DNA of 64,000 nucleotides from Latrodectus hesperus. Its lineage: Eukaryota; Arthropoda; Arachnida; Araneae; Theridiidae. The number at the start of each line of letters is the position of its first letter. Position 1 is the first letter of the stretch. The stretch is taken from assembly GCA_037975125.1 (NCBI GenBank), contig CM075857.1:94002905-94066904 (forward strand), given 5' to 3'. Under the pieces are notes generated by a model. That model was not told the DNA's origin. It did not search any database and was given only the letters and a program-made list of their open reading frames with translations. Positions 28,861 to 39,903 of this stretch are shown here, one piece after another. Both the position numbers and the translations under genes were made by a program.

Positions 28861-30112
28861 GCATAGGTTCCCAAAATGGTCCAGGTGGACCCCCAGGGTT
28901 CCAAAGAAAACCACACAGGGGTCCACGTAGACGTGAAAAGAAAACAGGGGTTCACACATTGTAAGTGGGGGTCCACGAAACATTTTCTGGTTTTCATAAT
29001 AAAGGACAAACATTTTGGCTTGGATTTACCTATCTATCTACGTAGGCAGGTAGCATTACTTACTAGGTAGGTACACAAAAATATTCGAGACTCAGTTCAA
29101 ACACAGAATTGAATAGAGCAATAGATAATAGTACAAGTGTACTTGGTAAATTAAAATTAATGAAGCAAAATATTAATCGGCGCGGATTCTCTCAGTTTCC
29201 GCACTTGTCACAGATAGAATGTCTTGATGAGGATATTCAGATTTACGCTCAACATTTAAGTGCCCTGCATGGTGACTTCAAAAATAGATTTGAAGATATT
29301 CTGACGATAGATAAACCACCATGGATCAAAACCTCATTTGATGATGCGGAAGAGGCGAATGTGGTGTTACAAGAATAGCTACTTGAGCTCAGCACACACG
29401 AGGAATTGAAGGTGAAATTTAAAAAAAGGCTATCAAACATTTTGGCTGCAGGCAGAAATCCCCGAAAAATATCCTGGGCTGTGGGAAATTGCGAGAAAAA
29501 TTTTGATAGCGTTTCCCTTGTCATATCTTGTCGAAGGAAGTTTTAGTGTCATTAGAAACCTGTTAACAAAAAAAAGCAGCAGATTGAACATCACAAAACG
29601 GGGAGAGATTTGAGATTACTTCTTACAAAACTGTCGCCAAATATTGATATATTGTTGTCAATTCATTTAGTACATCCGTTTTATTAAAAATATGACTATT
29701 TTTTATTGTTGATTTACATTTCAGAGTTCATTGTTGATTTTTGTCAATTGATTGTTTGTAATAATAAATGTTTATAATTTTGTATTATGTTTATAATTTT
29801 GTATTATAAATATATATAATAAATTTTGTATAATTTTGTAATAATTTTGTTTATAATTTTGTATAATTTTGTATTTGTATAAATGTTTATAATTTTGTAT
29901 AAAATTATACAAAATTTTATAATTTTGTATTATTTTAATAAATAGGACACAAGAAAATGTTCTACTTTATTTTTCTTCTTAACACCCCCAATTTAGGGTG
30001 ATATTTTTTAGAAGTTTTGGGAATACAGTAAAAATCTTGCAACAGGGGGTCTACCGAAAATAGTATAACTTTGAAAGTGGTCCACGAGAAAAAAAAGTTT
30101 GGGAACCCATGC
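28861..30112 (+). mobile_element. hAT derivative, copy 2
   Basis: Same family as 19513-20821. Termini GCATAGGTTCCCAAAATGG and, complemented, GCATGGGTTCCCAAACTTT. The transposase remnant runs from FLGKLKLMKQNI equivalents at about 29130 through LDEDIQIYAQHLSALHGDF to the FPLSYLVEGSFSVI block near 29510-29550, with a stop at the TAG near 29376 and frameshifts. It lacks about 230 bp present in copy 1 (junction near 29140). Near 29770-29935 it has gained a local TTTATAATTTTGTAT expansion. No convincing 8-bp target duplication. Confidence 0.82.
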
Positions 30113-30269
30113 TCTAAAGCATAAATACTATACTACCCAATCCAAATTGATTCGTTATTTAAGCCTTTTACAGTTAAAAGTAACATTCAACTCCAAATGA
30201 ATTGTTAGTTTCTCTAAGATTTATATCATTTGAAAAGCTTTCAATTTATAAACTAAGCCAGAAAGTCCT

Positions 30270-30935
30270 AGCCGTTTTCTCACTGCCATTGAATGAAGTG
30301 AGAATAAGTATGCAAATCAATGTATGACGTGGTTAAGACACCGGTCAGTCGAGAGTAGGAATATCAGTCCATCGTGCACATTTATCAATCGTAACTCGCA
30401 CAGTAGCGAAGAGAAACAGACGTGTCAAAGGAGCTCGTTCGGTGTTGTTTGCTTGACAACTTCAAAGAAAGCTTATCAAACCCTGCATGATGTCGCTGAA
30501 TATGTCCAGTGTTTGACGATGAACTATGAATGATTGTACGACAAGGCATTGGTTTAACAAATTCTTGTCGGGGGATTCTGATCGGGTCGAGTGATGAAGC
30601 TGGTGTCTATTGGACTAATTGTCAAGTGATTCACTATGAGCTGCTATCAATGGGCCAATTGGTCACTGTGGACCAGTACTCATAGCACTTGGAACGTGTT
30701 TATCATACATTACAACAGAAGGAGCCAGCACTGGTTAATCGCAAATATGAACTGTTCTTGGCCGATAACAGGAATTGCACGGGTGGCTAGGAGTACCATA
30801 CAGGGACTTGGTTGGGAGATTGCGTCATCCAATTTACTCACCTGATCCTACACCATCAGATTACCACCTCTTCCATTGTCTTATACACTCATCTTCATGG
30901 AAAATTCTACGCCGATGAGGCAGACTTGCGCCTTT
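30270..30935 (+). pseudogene. Degraded mariner transposase
   Basis: In shifting frames: VDQYS...HLERVYHTLQQKE (about 30669-30722), PALVNRKYELFLADN (30725-30770, equivalent of the PALVNRKGxxxxHDN catalytic block with the His changed), a PDPTPSDYHLFH block near 30841-30880, and LHGKFYADEADLR near 30893-30930. Multiple frameshifts and stops. Belongs to the mariner group with the HPPYSPDLAPSDYHLF signature; ends unknown. Confidence 0.75.
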
Positions 30936-31018
30936 GCGGACATCTTTGCGTCCGAAATCCTCAAGGGCTTTGTACAACTAGAGTCACGTTGGCATAAGGC
31001 GCTGGGATGAAAATGTAC

Positions 31019-31529
31019 TTTGGGTACCCTGCTTGGCGCATTTTCAAAAAGTCGCTAACTGGCGCGTTTTTGCGTGTTGTCTCGCGGATTTGAATGCTCC
31101 GAGAGACACTACGCAAAAACGTCGTTTCTATGTCGACGAAACCGAAATCCGTGTTTTTAACGAATTTCACCGTTGGTATGGCAACGAAAATAAAAACAAT
31201 GGTGTTTTTACGAATTGTATAACAAAAAATACACTACAATATGGAGAAAAATTATCCTATATTTTAAATTAATAAATAAAAGAACACAGAAACAAATAAA
31301 TAACTCACGTACTACCACCAAGGCAAATCCAACGGTAATAAAAAGTCGTGCATCAAATTTTAAATTCTACGGTTATTTCAAAATCAAAATAATTAGCGAC
31401 CAATAGGAATACTGAAACAAAAGAGTTGTTAATGAGCATGCGCCACAAGGAGTGCATTTAGGATGAAATAGCCATGGTTACCACGCTTGGCGCGTCTATC
31501 GCCCATTTGGCAAGAAAGGGGTACCCAAA
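31019..31529. mobile_element. Inverted-repeat element D (511 bp)
   Basis: TTTGGGTACCCTGCTTGGCG at 31019 is mirrored by TTGGC(AAGAAA)GGGGTACCCAAA at 31507-31529. The next sequence inward is rich in TTGGCG/TGGCGCG/GTCGC on the left and CTTGGCGCG/ATCGCCC on the right. The interior is AT-rich with a GTTGGTATGGCAAC palindrome-like site at about 31172 and no credible ORF. Confidence 0.65.
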
Positions 31530-32959
31530 CCACAGATTAACCGCCGCAGGATGCCGATGATGATTACTTCAAGGCTACACTTCCTGTAAGTCATGTTATT
31601 TCGGGTAATTAAAAGCGACATGAGCTTTCTTGTTTACTTTCTAAGAAGAGGTAAACTTTGATAAACTTGGTTTGTTTTTCAATCAATGGGAATATTTGTC
31701 AGATGACGACTATAATATCTCATGACAAACAGTTTAAATAATTCTGAACCACTACAATTTTATAATCTAGCATTCAAATCTGGTAAGACACGAGAAAATC
31801 TGACATTTGGATCTATAAACTCATAATCCCCGTTTTAAACGTATTCCTCAGCTCAAAAATCTTCGCGATATCCAAAAATAAGTGAAAATCTATTTTAGAT
31901 GGAATTAGCAAGAAAGAAAACACACAAATTAAGAACTTTCCTGACACATTTTTCGATATCAACTTCGAGGAGAATAATAAATCCATGTGAAGAAGATGTA
32001 GCTTTCATTTTGTAGAAACCCGAAGATTAGGATGTGTTCACAAGAATCTGGTTTCAAAAATGTTTATGTTTATCATTTTTTTAAAACGGGAAGATAACTC
32101 AGATAAAAATGTCCAACTATCAGTTTTTCCTAACATGAAGAATAAAAAAAAATAGTCACTAGAATCTTATATGAATATAAAGTTAAAATTTGTTTTGTAA
32201 AGTTAGAAACTAACCCAGAGAAAGATATCCAACCATCCAATTTATGTTAACATGAAAAATATGATGGTCCTCAGATTTTGAGCACAAACAAATATACGAA
32301 TTTTGCAAAACAACTTGAAAAAATTCAGTAGAATAAAATCAGAAATATCAGAAAAGTAATCATTTGAATCTGATCACAAAATTGATTCATGATGGTCTAC
32401 TGCTACAAGATTAGAAAACCATCATTAAATGATATACAGCCATTATTTTCATGAACCTGAATAGTAAAAAATTACATTAGTATCTGATTTTTTCAAAAAG
32501 AATTTTCACATTTAAAAACATTGTAAATATGCATAAATTTTTTTTAATTTATTATACTATCACGTCACACTTTAATGTCCATATTGTTATCTTATTGAAA
32601 TCCGAAACGGTATCAAATTAGGCTGTGTCGAAAATTTTTTATAACTTATCCTTTTCATTCTGCTACACAAATATAAATTATTATTTGAAATACATTACAG
32701 AAATGGCTGCAGAGTTATTTATAGAATCTTAATATGGTTAGGAATCACAGAAAGCTCACTTTTCTCCAGAAGGACTTGTATGCAACTATATTAGAGCACT
32801 TATTTCCAATTTGTCAGGCTTATATACTTCATTTCAAAAGTAAATTTTTATGTATGCATTAATGTCTTTAATCAAACTACATGTTACTTTTTCTAATATT
32901 TTTGGTTAAATTTTTCTCTGTTTGTAATTCTTACTAGAATTATCCAATGGACGTAATTT

Positions 32960-33335
32960 TTCATTACTTTGCACCACTGGTGATGCACGTACCACAAAAT
33001 CGTGCGAAACAATTGGAATAAGGATCTAAAAAACCTGTAAAATACTTAATATGTTTATGTTCCCTTACTCTTCCTATGATAACAAGTGTTTCCTCCCCCT
33101 TGAGATCAATGTCAAAATTGAGGGAGTAGATACTCTGGTGGTGCCATCTATCGGAGAATTTGAAGAACAAAGTCGTACTTTCACCTTCGTGGTGCTCTGA
33201 TTAGCAGTAGGTGCACGAGGGTGCTTCTCTGGTTTCAGAGACGCACCCTACTGACTTAAATTTGCATATCCAAGGCGCAGCGAGCTTGGCTTGTCCAAGT
33301 GTCATAAGTAACAACAACAACAACATGATAACAAA
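32960..33335 (+). mobile_element. SINE, third body type, with shared tail 1
   Basis: The body TCCCCCTTGAGATCAATGTC then TGGTGGTGCCATCTATCGG matches 35455-35835. It continues into the common tail AAAGTCGTACTTTCACC ... GCTTGGCTTGTCCAAGTGTC and ends AACAACAACAACAAC. The tail has a 30-bp insertion (GTAGGTGCACGAGGGTGC). The 5' head is not recognisable. Confidence 0.7.
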
Positions 33336-34238
33336 TGATATCGCTTTCTTATTTCCTTCTATATTAATTGCCATAATAAGAATAAAAACACCTATTAAGC
33401 CATTAATTGCTAATCGTGTTTGATATCATTCTCTAACCTATTGTTTTTTTCAGTATTGCTTCCTGGTTATTGAAATTAACTTTTCAAAGTAATCAATGTC
33501 ATCCTTAATAATTGTGGATATATATAAATCAATCTGAACAATGTATGGGAAAACATTTTTGCGTCACATTCCGTTCTTTTTCAAGTATTGAATACCACCG
33601 TATACGTATGTGGAGAAAGAGAAGTCCAAAGACAAATCTTAGTTAATTATTACGTACTAGAGCATCACAGAAGTTTTTTAAGACAAGTGAATTTGAAAGA
33701 AATTTCTGATAGTTGAAAAATTTATTTTTCTAATTATAGATAATTTTTTTATAGTTAAAAAATGTTTTAAATATAGATTAAGTACCACAATTTTGAAGCA
33801 AAATCAGTTGGTGTGACACTAATATGTCCGTAAAAATTTTTTTCTATTAAGTAACTTATTATAATTGGAAAACCTGATGAATTAGACAATAATTTGTTTC
33901 GTATGCATATGAACAAATGGTGGTTTTTATAACCTTGCTGATAAAATTATCTTTAAAGTTATTTATTAAGAGAATTCAAATATACATTTGTTAAGCATTG
34001 GTAAAGAATTTAAAACGAGTTTTTTCTTAGTAAATAATAATCAGGAAGACCTGAATATAATGTATAACGATTATTATTGAAAAAACTTAAAATCGGAAAA
34101 AAATTGTTGATAAATCATGTACTTGCAATGATCTTGGTGTTTATAGGGATAACGCACAAAGCCAGCTGAATTAAGCTTTTTTAAGCAATCAAAACATTGA
34201 TTGAAATATAAATTTAACTATAAGCGTAATTTACGATG

Positions 34239-34529
34239 TTTTTTTTCCAATGGCGGGCACAAGAGGGTTGAACCCTATACCACAACAAGGCCAGAGACTG
34301 CTACTCATTTGTCATCACCCAGCGGGCACCTGTGAACCAAGTCACGGAGGCGAGTAGCGTTACATGCGCCATACCACCACAAACCCGTTTATAGGGCGGG
34401 CCACATTCATACAACATCACAGAAGAAAGAACAGAGAAGGAAAGAAACATCCATGCCCGTACCGGGATTCGAACCCGGGACCAACAGCTCAGGAGTCAGG
34501 AAAGCTAACCACTCAGCCAATCAGTCGGC
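34239..34529 (-). mobile_element. tRNA-derived SINE, type S2
   Basis: Minus-strand head GCCGACTGATTGGCTGAGTGG, B box GGTTCGAATCCCGG, standard S2 body, ending GCCCGCCATTGG then poly(A). Target-site duplication GTAATTTACGATG (34226-34238) / GTAATTCACGATG (34530-34542), 12 of 13 identical. Confidence 0.92.
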
Positions 34530-34865
34530 GTAATTCACGATGTATGATTGTTAATTTGAATAAAAAGTAAATTAATGACGAGAAATCTTAAGAAATACAG
34601 TCACTTTTTTATTCTTTTCAATTTGGTATAGAACCCAAGAAAATTTACAAAATAGTACGCTGGGCTTTCAATAAATAAATCAGTAAAAATGTGTATAAAC
34701 ATTTAATTTTTCTTAAAATAACTCATGAAAACATAAAATTCACGGAGCAATAAAACTTTTTTTTGTTACTCATATGGGATCTTTAAAATTTGAATACTAG
34801 TAGGATTAGGACTAATTCAGAATTAATTAAGATCTATAAAGAAAAAGATATAGTAAACATAAAAA

Positions 34866-35117
34866 AACAGAATACAATGACTTGGACATCTGCATTGAAT
34901 GAGTGATGAGACAGAGTAAAAAAGAAATGTATAGAAGAAGACTGCAGAGTAAAAGAAAGATTAGACGTCCCAAAAACAGATGGCCAGATAAGGTGGAGGA
35001 GGATTTGAAAGAAATGAAGATGAAAAATTGGAAGACAAAAGCCAAGGATCAGAAAAAGTGGAGCTGTTTGGTGAAGGAGGCCAAATTATTCATGGATTGT
35101 AGTGCCGAAAAGTAATA
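34866..35117 (+). pseudogene. Non-LTR retrotransposon C-terminal fragment
   Basis: A LGHLH...MSDE segment (frame broken) is followed by RRPKNRWPDKVEEDLKEMKM then KNWKTKAKDQKKWSCLVKEAK and CSA near the stop. This is the C-terminal tail seen after the reverse transcriptase domain in many invertebrate LINEs (R/K-x-G-R-P-x-x-R-W-x-D-x-V-E-x-D-L ... W-K-x-x-A-x-D-R-x-x-W). Only the last about 80 residues remain. It differs from the two Cys-His LINE families in the window. Confidence 0.75.
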
Positions 35118-35454
35118 ATATAGTAATAAAGACTTATATGCGTAAAGTCACCAAATCTAGCTTATTAGATTTTAATTAATACCCAAGTTTCTCTTAGAAT
35201 TTTTCTCATATATCGAAAGTCATGCTCTTCATCTCTTTTAAGGCATTGTGTGAGCTGTCCTTATCTAATTCAGTATCTCCTACGATGAAACTCTTAAAAA
35301 GTCCCCCAAGTATATCACATTGACATAGATTATCAATTTTGATATCTAAACAAATTTATTTCAAAACCTTAATTTACAAAAGGTAAGATTTTTTTTTAAT
35401 AAAAAGGCTAAGTTTATTTTTTGATAATTTTCAGCTATTTATATCACCTGTATT

Positions 35455-35835
35455 GTTTTTACTTATGACACTCGCACAAGGAAAGCTCACAACGATGTTG
35501 GATAGGCGAATTTAAGTTAGTGGGATAAGTCTTTTGTTTAACCAGAGCACCACAAAGGTGAAAGTACGGATTTGCTCTAAATTCCTCCAATAGATGGCAC
35601 CACCAGAGGATCCACTCTCTCAATTTTGACATTGATCTGAAGGAGAAGGAAATTTTCTCTAGATCATTACATGGTAACTGATCAACTATCGACCACAGGG
35701 CTTTTGATTCTACACATTTAACAAGCATGTATATCGCAGGTACTCGGTGGGTCCTTTGAGGAATTGGGAATCGAACCACGTCCTTCCGAATAAAAGCCGA
35801 TGCCCTAACTACTACCCATTACCACCTTTTCATGT
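35455..35835 (-). mobile_element. SINE, third body type, with shared tail 1
   Basis: Minus strand: a head with AGGGCATCGGCTTTTATTCG and B box GGTTCGATTCCC, then a body (GATCAATGTCAAAATTGAG, TGGTGGTGCCATCTATTGG) and the shared tail (GTACTTTCACCTTTGTGG ... GAGTGTCATAAGTAAAAAC). Same body as 32960-33335. Confidence 0.75.
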
Positions 35836-35864
35836 GACATGCAACGGACCATATTTAATAGCCT

Positions 35865-36585
35865 AAACTGCTGGGTTGGCAACTAAGTAATTGCGGATTT
35901 TTTTTAGAAAATCAAAGACAATTTTTTCATGGAACTAACTAACTTTATTCTGTAATGTATTGCCCATTTTGATCAATGACCTTTTGCCATCTTTCAGGCA
36001 GCATCATAATCCCACGTTCATAAAACTTCTGGCTTTTATTAGCAAAAAACTGAATCAGGTACGATTTGACATCATCATTATTGAAATATTTACCATTCAA
36101 GGAGTTTTGTAAAGATCGAAACAAAAAGTAATCAGATGGTGCAAGGTCAGGGCTATATGGTGGGTGTGGCAAAACGTCCCAACTAAGCTCCAATAATTTT
36201 TGCCGAGTGACCGAAGATGTGTGTGTCCTTGGATTGTCATGATGGAATACAATACCTCTTCAATTTGTCAATTCAGGCCGCTTTTCTTCAATTGCATTGT
36301 TTGATTTCGTTAGTTGTTCAATGTAGACATCAGAATTGATCGTTCGATTGGGTGGTAAGAGTTCAAAGTAGACAATTCCTTTGTAATCCCACCAAACTGA
36401 TGACAAAACCTTCTTTTGATGAATATCAGCTTTCGATGTTGTTTGAGTTAGTTCACCTGGCCTGCTCCACGATCTTTTCCGCTTGATATTGTTATAAACA
36501 ACCCATTTTTCATCGCCAGTTATCAGTCGTCTTAAAAATGGATCATTTTCATTACGTTTTTTTAGCAAGGTTCGCCTTTTAAGTT
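35865..36585 (-). pseudogene. Mariner, 5'-truncated, well preserved
   Basis: Plus-strand GGGTTGGCAACTAAGTAATT at 35873 is a mariner terminus of the widespread TTGGCAACTAAGTAATTGCGG type. The minus strand carries RRLITGDEKWVVYNN (first Asp), KADIHQKKVLSSVWWDYKG (second Asp), a break near 36210-36260 where the HDN block is damaged, then VLPHPPYSPDLAPSDYFLF and LPERWQKVIDQNGQY near the C-terminus. The N-terminal ~100 residues are missing: the copy begins abruptly near 36585, where another mariner starts. The relatively clean reading frames suggest it is younger than the other mariners here. Confidence 0.88.
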
Positions 36586-36589
36586 TCTA

Positions 36590-37890
36590 TAAAAGGTAGG
36601 AAGAAAAAGAATGGTAACTGTTTCACATTGCTTTTCAAAATATTCACCTTTAGGATTTCAGCACACTCTCCCATTCAAATCAATTCTTGAAGCAGTTTTC
36701 CCATCCTGGAGTTAATATCTCAGAAATAGGGTTTCGGGAAGCATCATCAGCTTCTTGAGGTAGTGAAAAATCACTGCCGACACATTATTTGTTTGATATA
36801 AGTGAACAAGAAAAAGTCGTTAGGAGACAAATCAAGATAACATGTGCAATCAGACATTTATTTCGATATATTTAATTAATAATCCATTGTTTCCCGTGAT
36901 GTGTGGGAACTGTCGTGAAAGCCGAAGAAATAGCACTCGTTTTTTAGGAAGTGCTTCGTGAACGAACAAGTTTCAAAAGTTTCGATTCATCTGGAAAAAC
37001 CCAAACAGTGGATTATTATTTAGTTTCTGGCTCATACCAACATATCTAAGTTTCGTCACTTGTTGTTGTTGTTGTGTCCAATCCTTCAGGATCTAGCGGC
37101 AGCTAAATCAAATCCATGATTCCATGCACCCCAGCAAAGTCAAGCACAAGGAGAGGGCTGTTGCGAAGATCCTCTAAAGTGAGCCCCAAGCAATCGAGAA
37201 TATGCTGCGGGGAAGCCGGCAGCAGATGGCACTTGGGACACGTTGGAAAAACTTTACGTTATTCCCTCAAGTCCTGCAGGTCGTCTCAAAGTTTGCTTTT
37301 TAGCCGGCGAGGGGTTGTACCTGGGCGGAACGGATGAAGTACGTCGGGAGAGTTTTCTCCTGGTAGGGTCACCCAAGGCGTGAAGGCCGTTCCATTATGC
37401 TCAGCTAAGCATCTGCAGGCACCGGAGCAAAGTCAGACTGCTCTCCAATGGAGCTCCAAATACCTTGTACCAAGAGAAGCTGTTTTTTCCCTTCTCCATG
37501 AAATTATGTCACCCATAGTAAGTAGTGGTCACTTGTAATGATTCTGTATACGGATTTTGCAGATCCCAATTCGATTTCTTTAGTATTCCTCTACACCAAT
37601 TTTCATAAGCCTCATTTTGAGCTTTTATCTTATCTTACGGAATCCATCTGGAACAAATCTTTCTAACAGCTAGATGTTTGGGCGAAATCAAATGTACTGC
37701 AGTTTGTGAGATAGGTGAAGGGTTGTTTTTATTTCACTATACGTGACATACCGATATTTATCAATAATCTTGCGCACAACATCGATGTTGTTAGGAATCA
37801 CAACTGATTTTGGTCACTGACGGACGCACAACCAGGACACAAAAATCTCTAAACCAATTATAAAGTCTTTTATGATGGCGCTTTATTAAT
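36590..37890 (-). pseudogene. Second mariner, split by a LINE insertion
   Basis: Minus strand, N to C: YNWFRDF (about 37857), VVRKIIDKYRYVTYSEI (about 37755-37790), CSRWIP-like (about 37650), NWCRGILKKSNWDLQNPYTE (about 37550-37610), reaching MGD at about 37510. After the LINE (37065-37500) it resumes with DET-ICWYEPETK and STVWVFPDES (36970-37060), then in broken frames a PNDFFLFTYIK-like block (about 36810) and a C-terminus KGEYFEKQ (about 36640). These are the blocks of the arthropod mariner family with GDExWxxxYEPETK. Many stops and frameshifts; dead. Its 3' end touches the mariner at 35865-36585. Confidence 0.8.
37065..37500 (-). pseudogene. LINE 3' end inserted into the mariner
   Basis: Minus strand: FPTCPKCHLLPASPQHILDC then LGLTLEDLRNSPLLVLDFAG and GIMDLI before TAG, a CPxC-x8-H-x4-C motif. 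The same motif order occurs at 9765-10205. A short 3' UTR contains the hairpin ATCCTGAAGGAT and ends (ACAACAACAAC) at 37063-37075. The GTCAC-type sequence at both junctions is consistent with a short target-site duplication. About 430 bp, 5'-truncated; the 5' part is decayed. Confidence 0.75.
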
Positions 37891-38332
37891 AAAAGTTACA
37901 CGAAGCGATATTAAACCTTCTTGTGGATCGGTACCTTCCTTAAAAACATAAAAAATCATCCAAAGGAACTTACACGAGTTATTTCTAATTTTTTCACTTG
38001 CTTGCTTCTTTGGGGCACTCGTTGTAAATAAAATACGTTGGTGATTTCTAAGATGACCCTGATTCCAAGATAAAAAAAAATGTCAATTTTACAAATATCC
38101 TGAAGGCAAATTTCAGTATCTCCTTCTATTGATCCTTTGTAAAATCTTAAAAGGCACCCTATACTTACTTAGGAGAGTAATTTCATTTGTAAAAACGACT
38201 TTTTGCTGTGTTAAATGTCATCTATAGATTTTTACTTTGTTAATATTTTACTTTGCAATTTTATCGTCCTTTTCTGCAGAATACTGAATGCAGTCAAATT
38301 TGCGGAATACATACCACTGGAAGGTTTTATTC

Positions 38333-38638
38333 AAAGTCAAAACTTCAAAATAATTCAATGGTTTCATACCGTCAATAGTGCCACTTCGAATTCAGAATAT
38401 TATGTTTTTTACATATCCTTTCACTGACACATACAAAATGTCATGCTTTGTCTGCATCTTTGTTATGGTATGGCAAGATTTATTGAAAGTCAAAACTTCA
38501 AAATAATTCAATGGTTTCATACCGTCAATAGTGCCACCTCGAATTCAGAATATTATGTTTTTTACATATCCTTTCACTGACACATACAAAATGTCATACT
38601 TGGTCTGCATCTTTGTTAAGGTATGGCAAGATTTATTG
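38333..38638 (+). repeat. Tandem duplication, two 153-bp units
   Basis: AAAGTCAAAACTTCAAAATA begins at 38333 and again at 38486. The two 153-bp units differ at only a few bases (for example CACTTCGAA/CACCTCGAA, TGCTTTGTC/TACTTGGTC). Recent duplication inside the TARP intron. The ORF across unit 1 is not supported as a gene. Confidence 0.95.
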
Positions 38639-39340
38639 AATATCATGCCATGTATGCATCCTTTCATTGAGATATTCAAAGAGTGTGCATTTTTACAGGG
38701 AGATATTTAGAATGTCATACCATGCCTAGTATTTGTATTGGGTAATACAAGACATAAACCTGTAAATATAATAGTTTTTTTTAATTATATTAAAATTGTA
38801 AAACACTATTTAAATTTTAAGTTGCTTCACACAAAGTAGCGACTTCTTTCAGAGGTAAACAAAGAGAATTTATTATTGCTTCCATGATTAATTTGGCCAT
38901 GATGTATTCTCATACAAACGCATGTCAGGTAAAATATGCGAAAAATTAAAGGGACAACATAACTTAAATGAATATTTTTCTTTATTAAGTGTCTTTATTG
39001 GTCATTTGATTTATCAACTTAAAAAATAAACACGAAACCTAATTTTTGATGTATCTGTGCTATATCATTTTTGTATTCCTTTAAATGTTTACCATTCATT
39101 ACATACAATACTTGTTTAGATTTACACAGACTTGATGAAGGGATTTGTTACGGCAGCGCAAATCTATATTAATCATTTATTGTGTTCAAAGATTTTCAAA
39201 ATTAGGTATACCATTTGTTTATTCAGACATGATGGTATCATCATGTACTCTCAGTGGATGAGCTATGGTCTTCATCGAATATAACTTTTGATTACATCAG
39301 CCTCTAGCTGTTGGACTAAATTGAATATTTCTGTTTTCAG

Positions 39341-39903
39341 GGCTGCTCATTCTCACTGGAATGGTGATATACATTTCCACGTTCAAGTCCGAAGTGGGCA
39401 ACAAGCTACGGCCCAAGTCCTCCTTCCAGGGTCCCATGTTCCGATACCACTACGGTTACAGTTTCATCCTGGCCGTCTGCGGACTCATGATGTGCGAGCT
39501 AGCGGGCACCTTCACCGTTTTCCTCTTCATCAAGTGGCACAAAGTGGACATACAGAAGAAGCAGCGACACCAACAGCACCACTCGCGCCACCATTCCCTT
39601 TCGCATCACCACCACCACCACCATCCCAAGTATTCGGACTTCGATGACCACGTGCCGTGCAGGCGGCACCGAGGCCGCAGGAGCTCCAAGGACACGAACC
39701 CTGCGGACCGGGGAGGAGGTGGAGGGAGACAGGCGCACCCCATACCGCTCTCGGAGTCGATGAGGGACTTGGCCTTTTACAATTTTCCCCCTGTCTCCCG
39801 GGACACCACCTGCAACACGGTGTCCACCTCCGCGGACATGAACAGGGAGTACTCTTCCAGGGAGTTCTCCTTCGAGATTCTCAGGCGGACAACGCCCGTT
39901 TGA
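39341..39903 (+). CDS. TARP / stargazin-like CACNG subunit, terminal exon (TM3 to C-terminus)
   Basis: Follows acceptor TCTGTTTTCAG; the two leading bases complete a Gly codon split with the 28122 donor. Predicted order: rest of TM3 (LLILTGMVIYIS), extracellular loop 2 (TFKSEVGNKLRPKSSFQGPM, FRYHYGYSF), TM4 (ILAVCGLMMCELAGTFTVFL), then about 120 cytosolic residues. The [FY]-x-Y-G-[WY]-S-F motif before TM4 and the E in TM4 are stargazin hallmarks. The tail has a His-rich patch (12 His in 19 residues, seven consecutive), Arg/Ser- and Gly-rich linkers, and ends RRTTPV before TGA (39901-39903). TTPV is the class I PDZ ligand by which vertebrate TARPs bind PSD-95, and the RRT context is a PKA site in stargazin. 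Membrane protein, presumably postsynaptic; orthology within the gamma subfamily is not resolved. GC-rich exon; antisense ORFs are shadows. Confidence 0.92.

Larger units (their letters stand above)
28123..39340 (+). other. TARP intron, 11,218 bp
   Basis: Bounded by GTAAGT (28123) and TCTGTTTTCAG (39330-39340). It is packed with transposon remnants listed separately; 28123-28860, 31530-32955, 33336-34225, 34543-34865, 35118-35454, 37891-38332 and 38639-39340 are AT-rich with nothing recognised. The acceptor is typical, with a T-rich tract. Confidence 0.85.
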
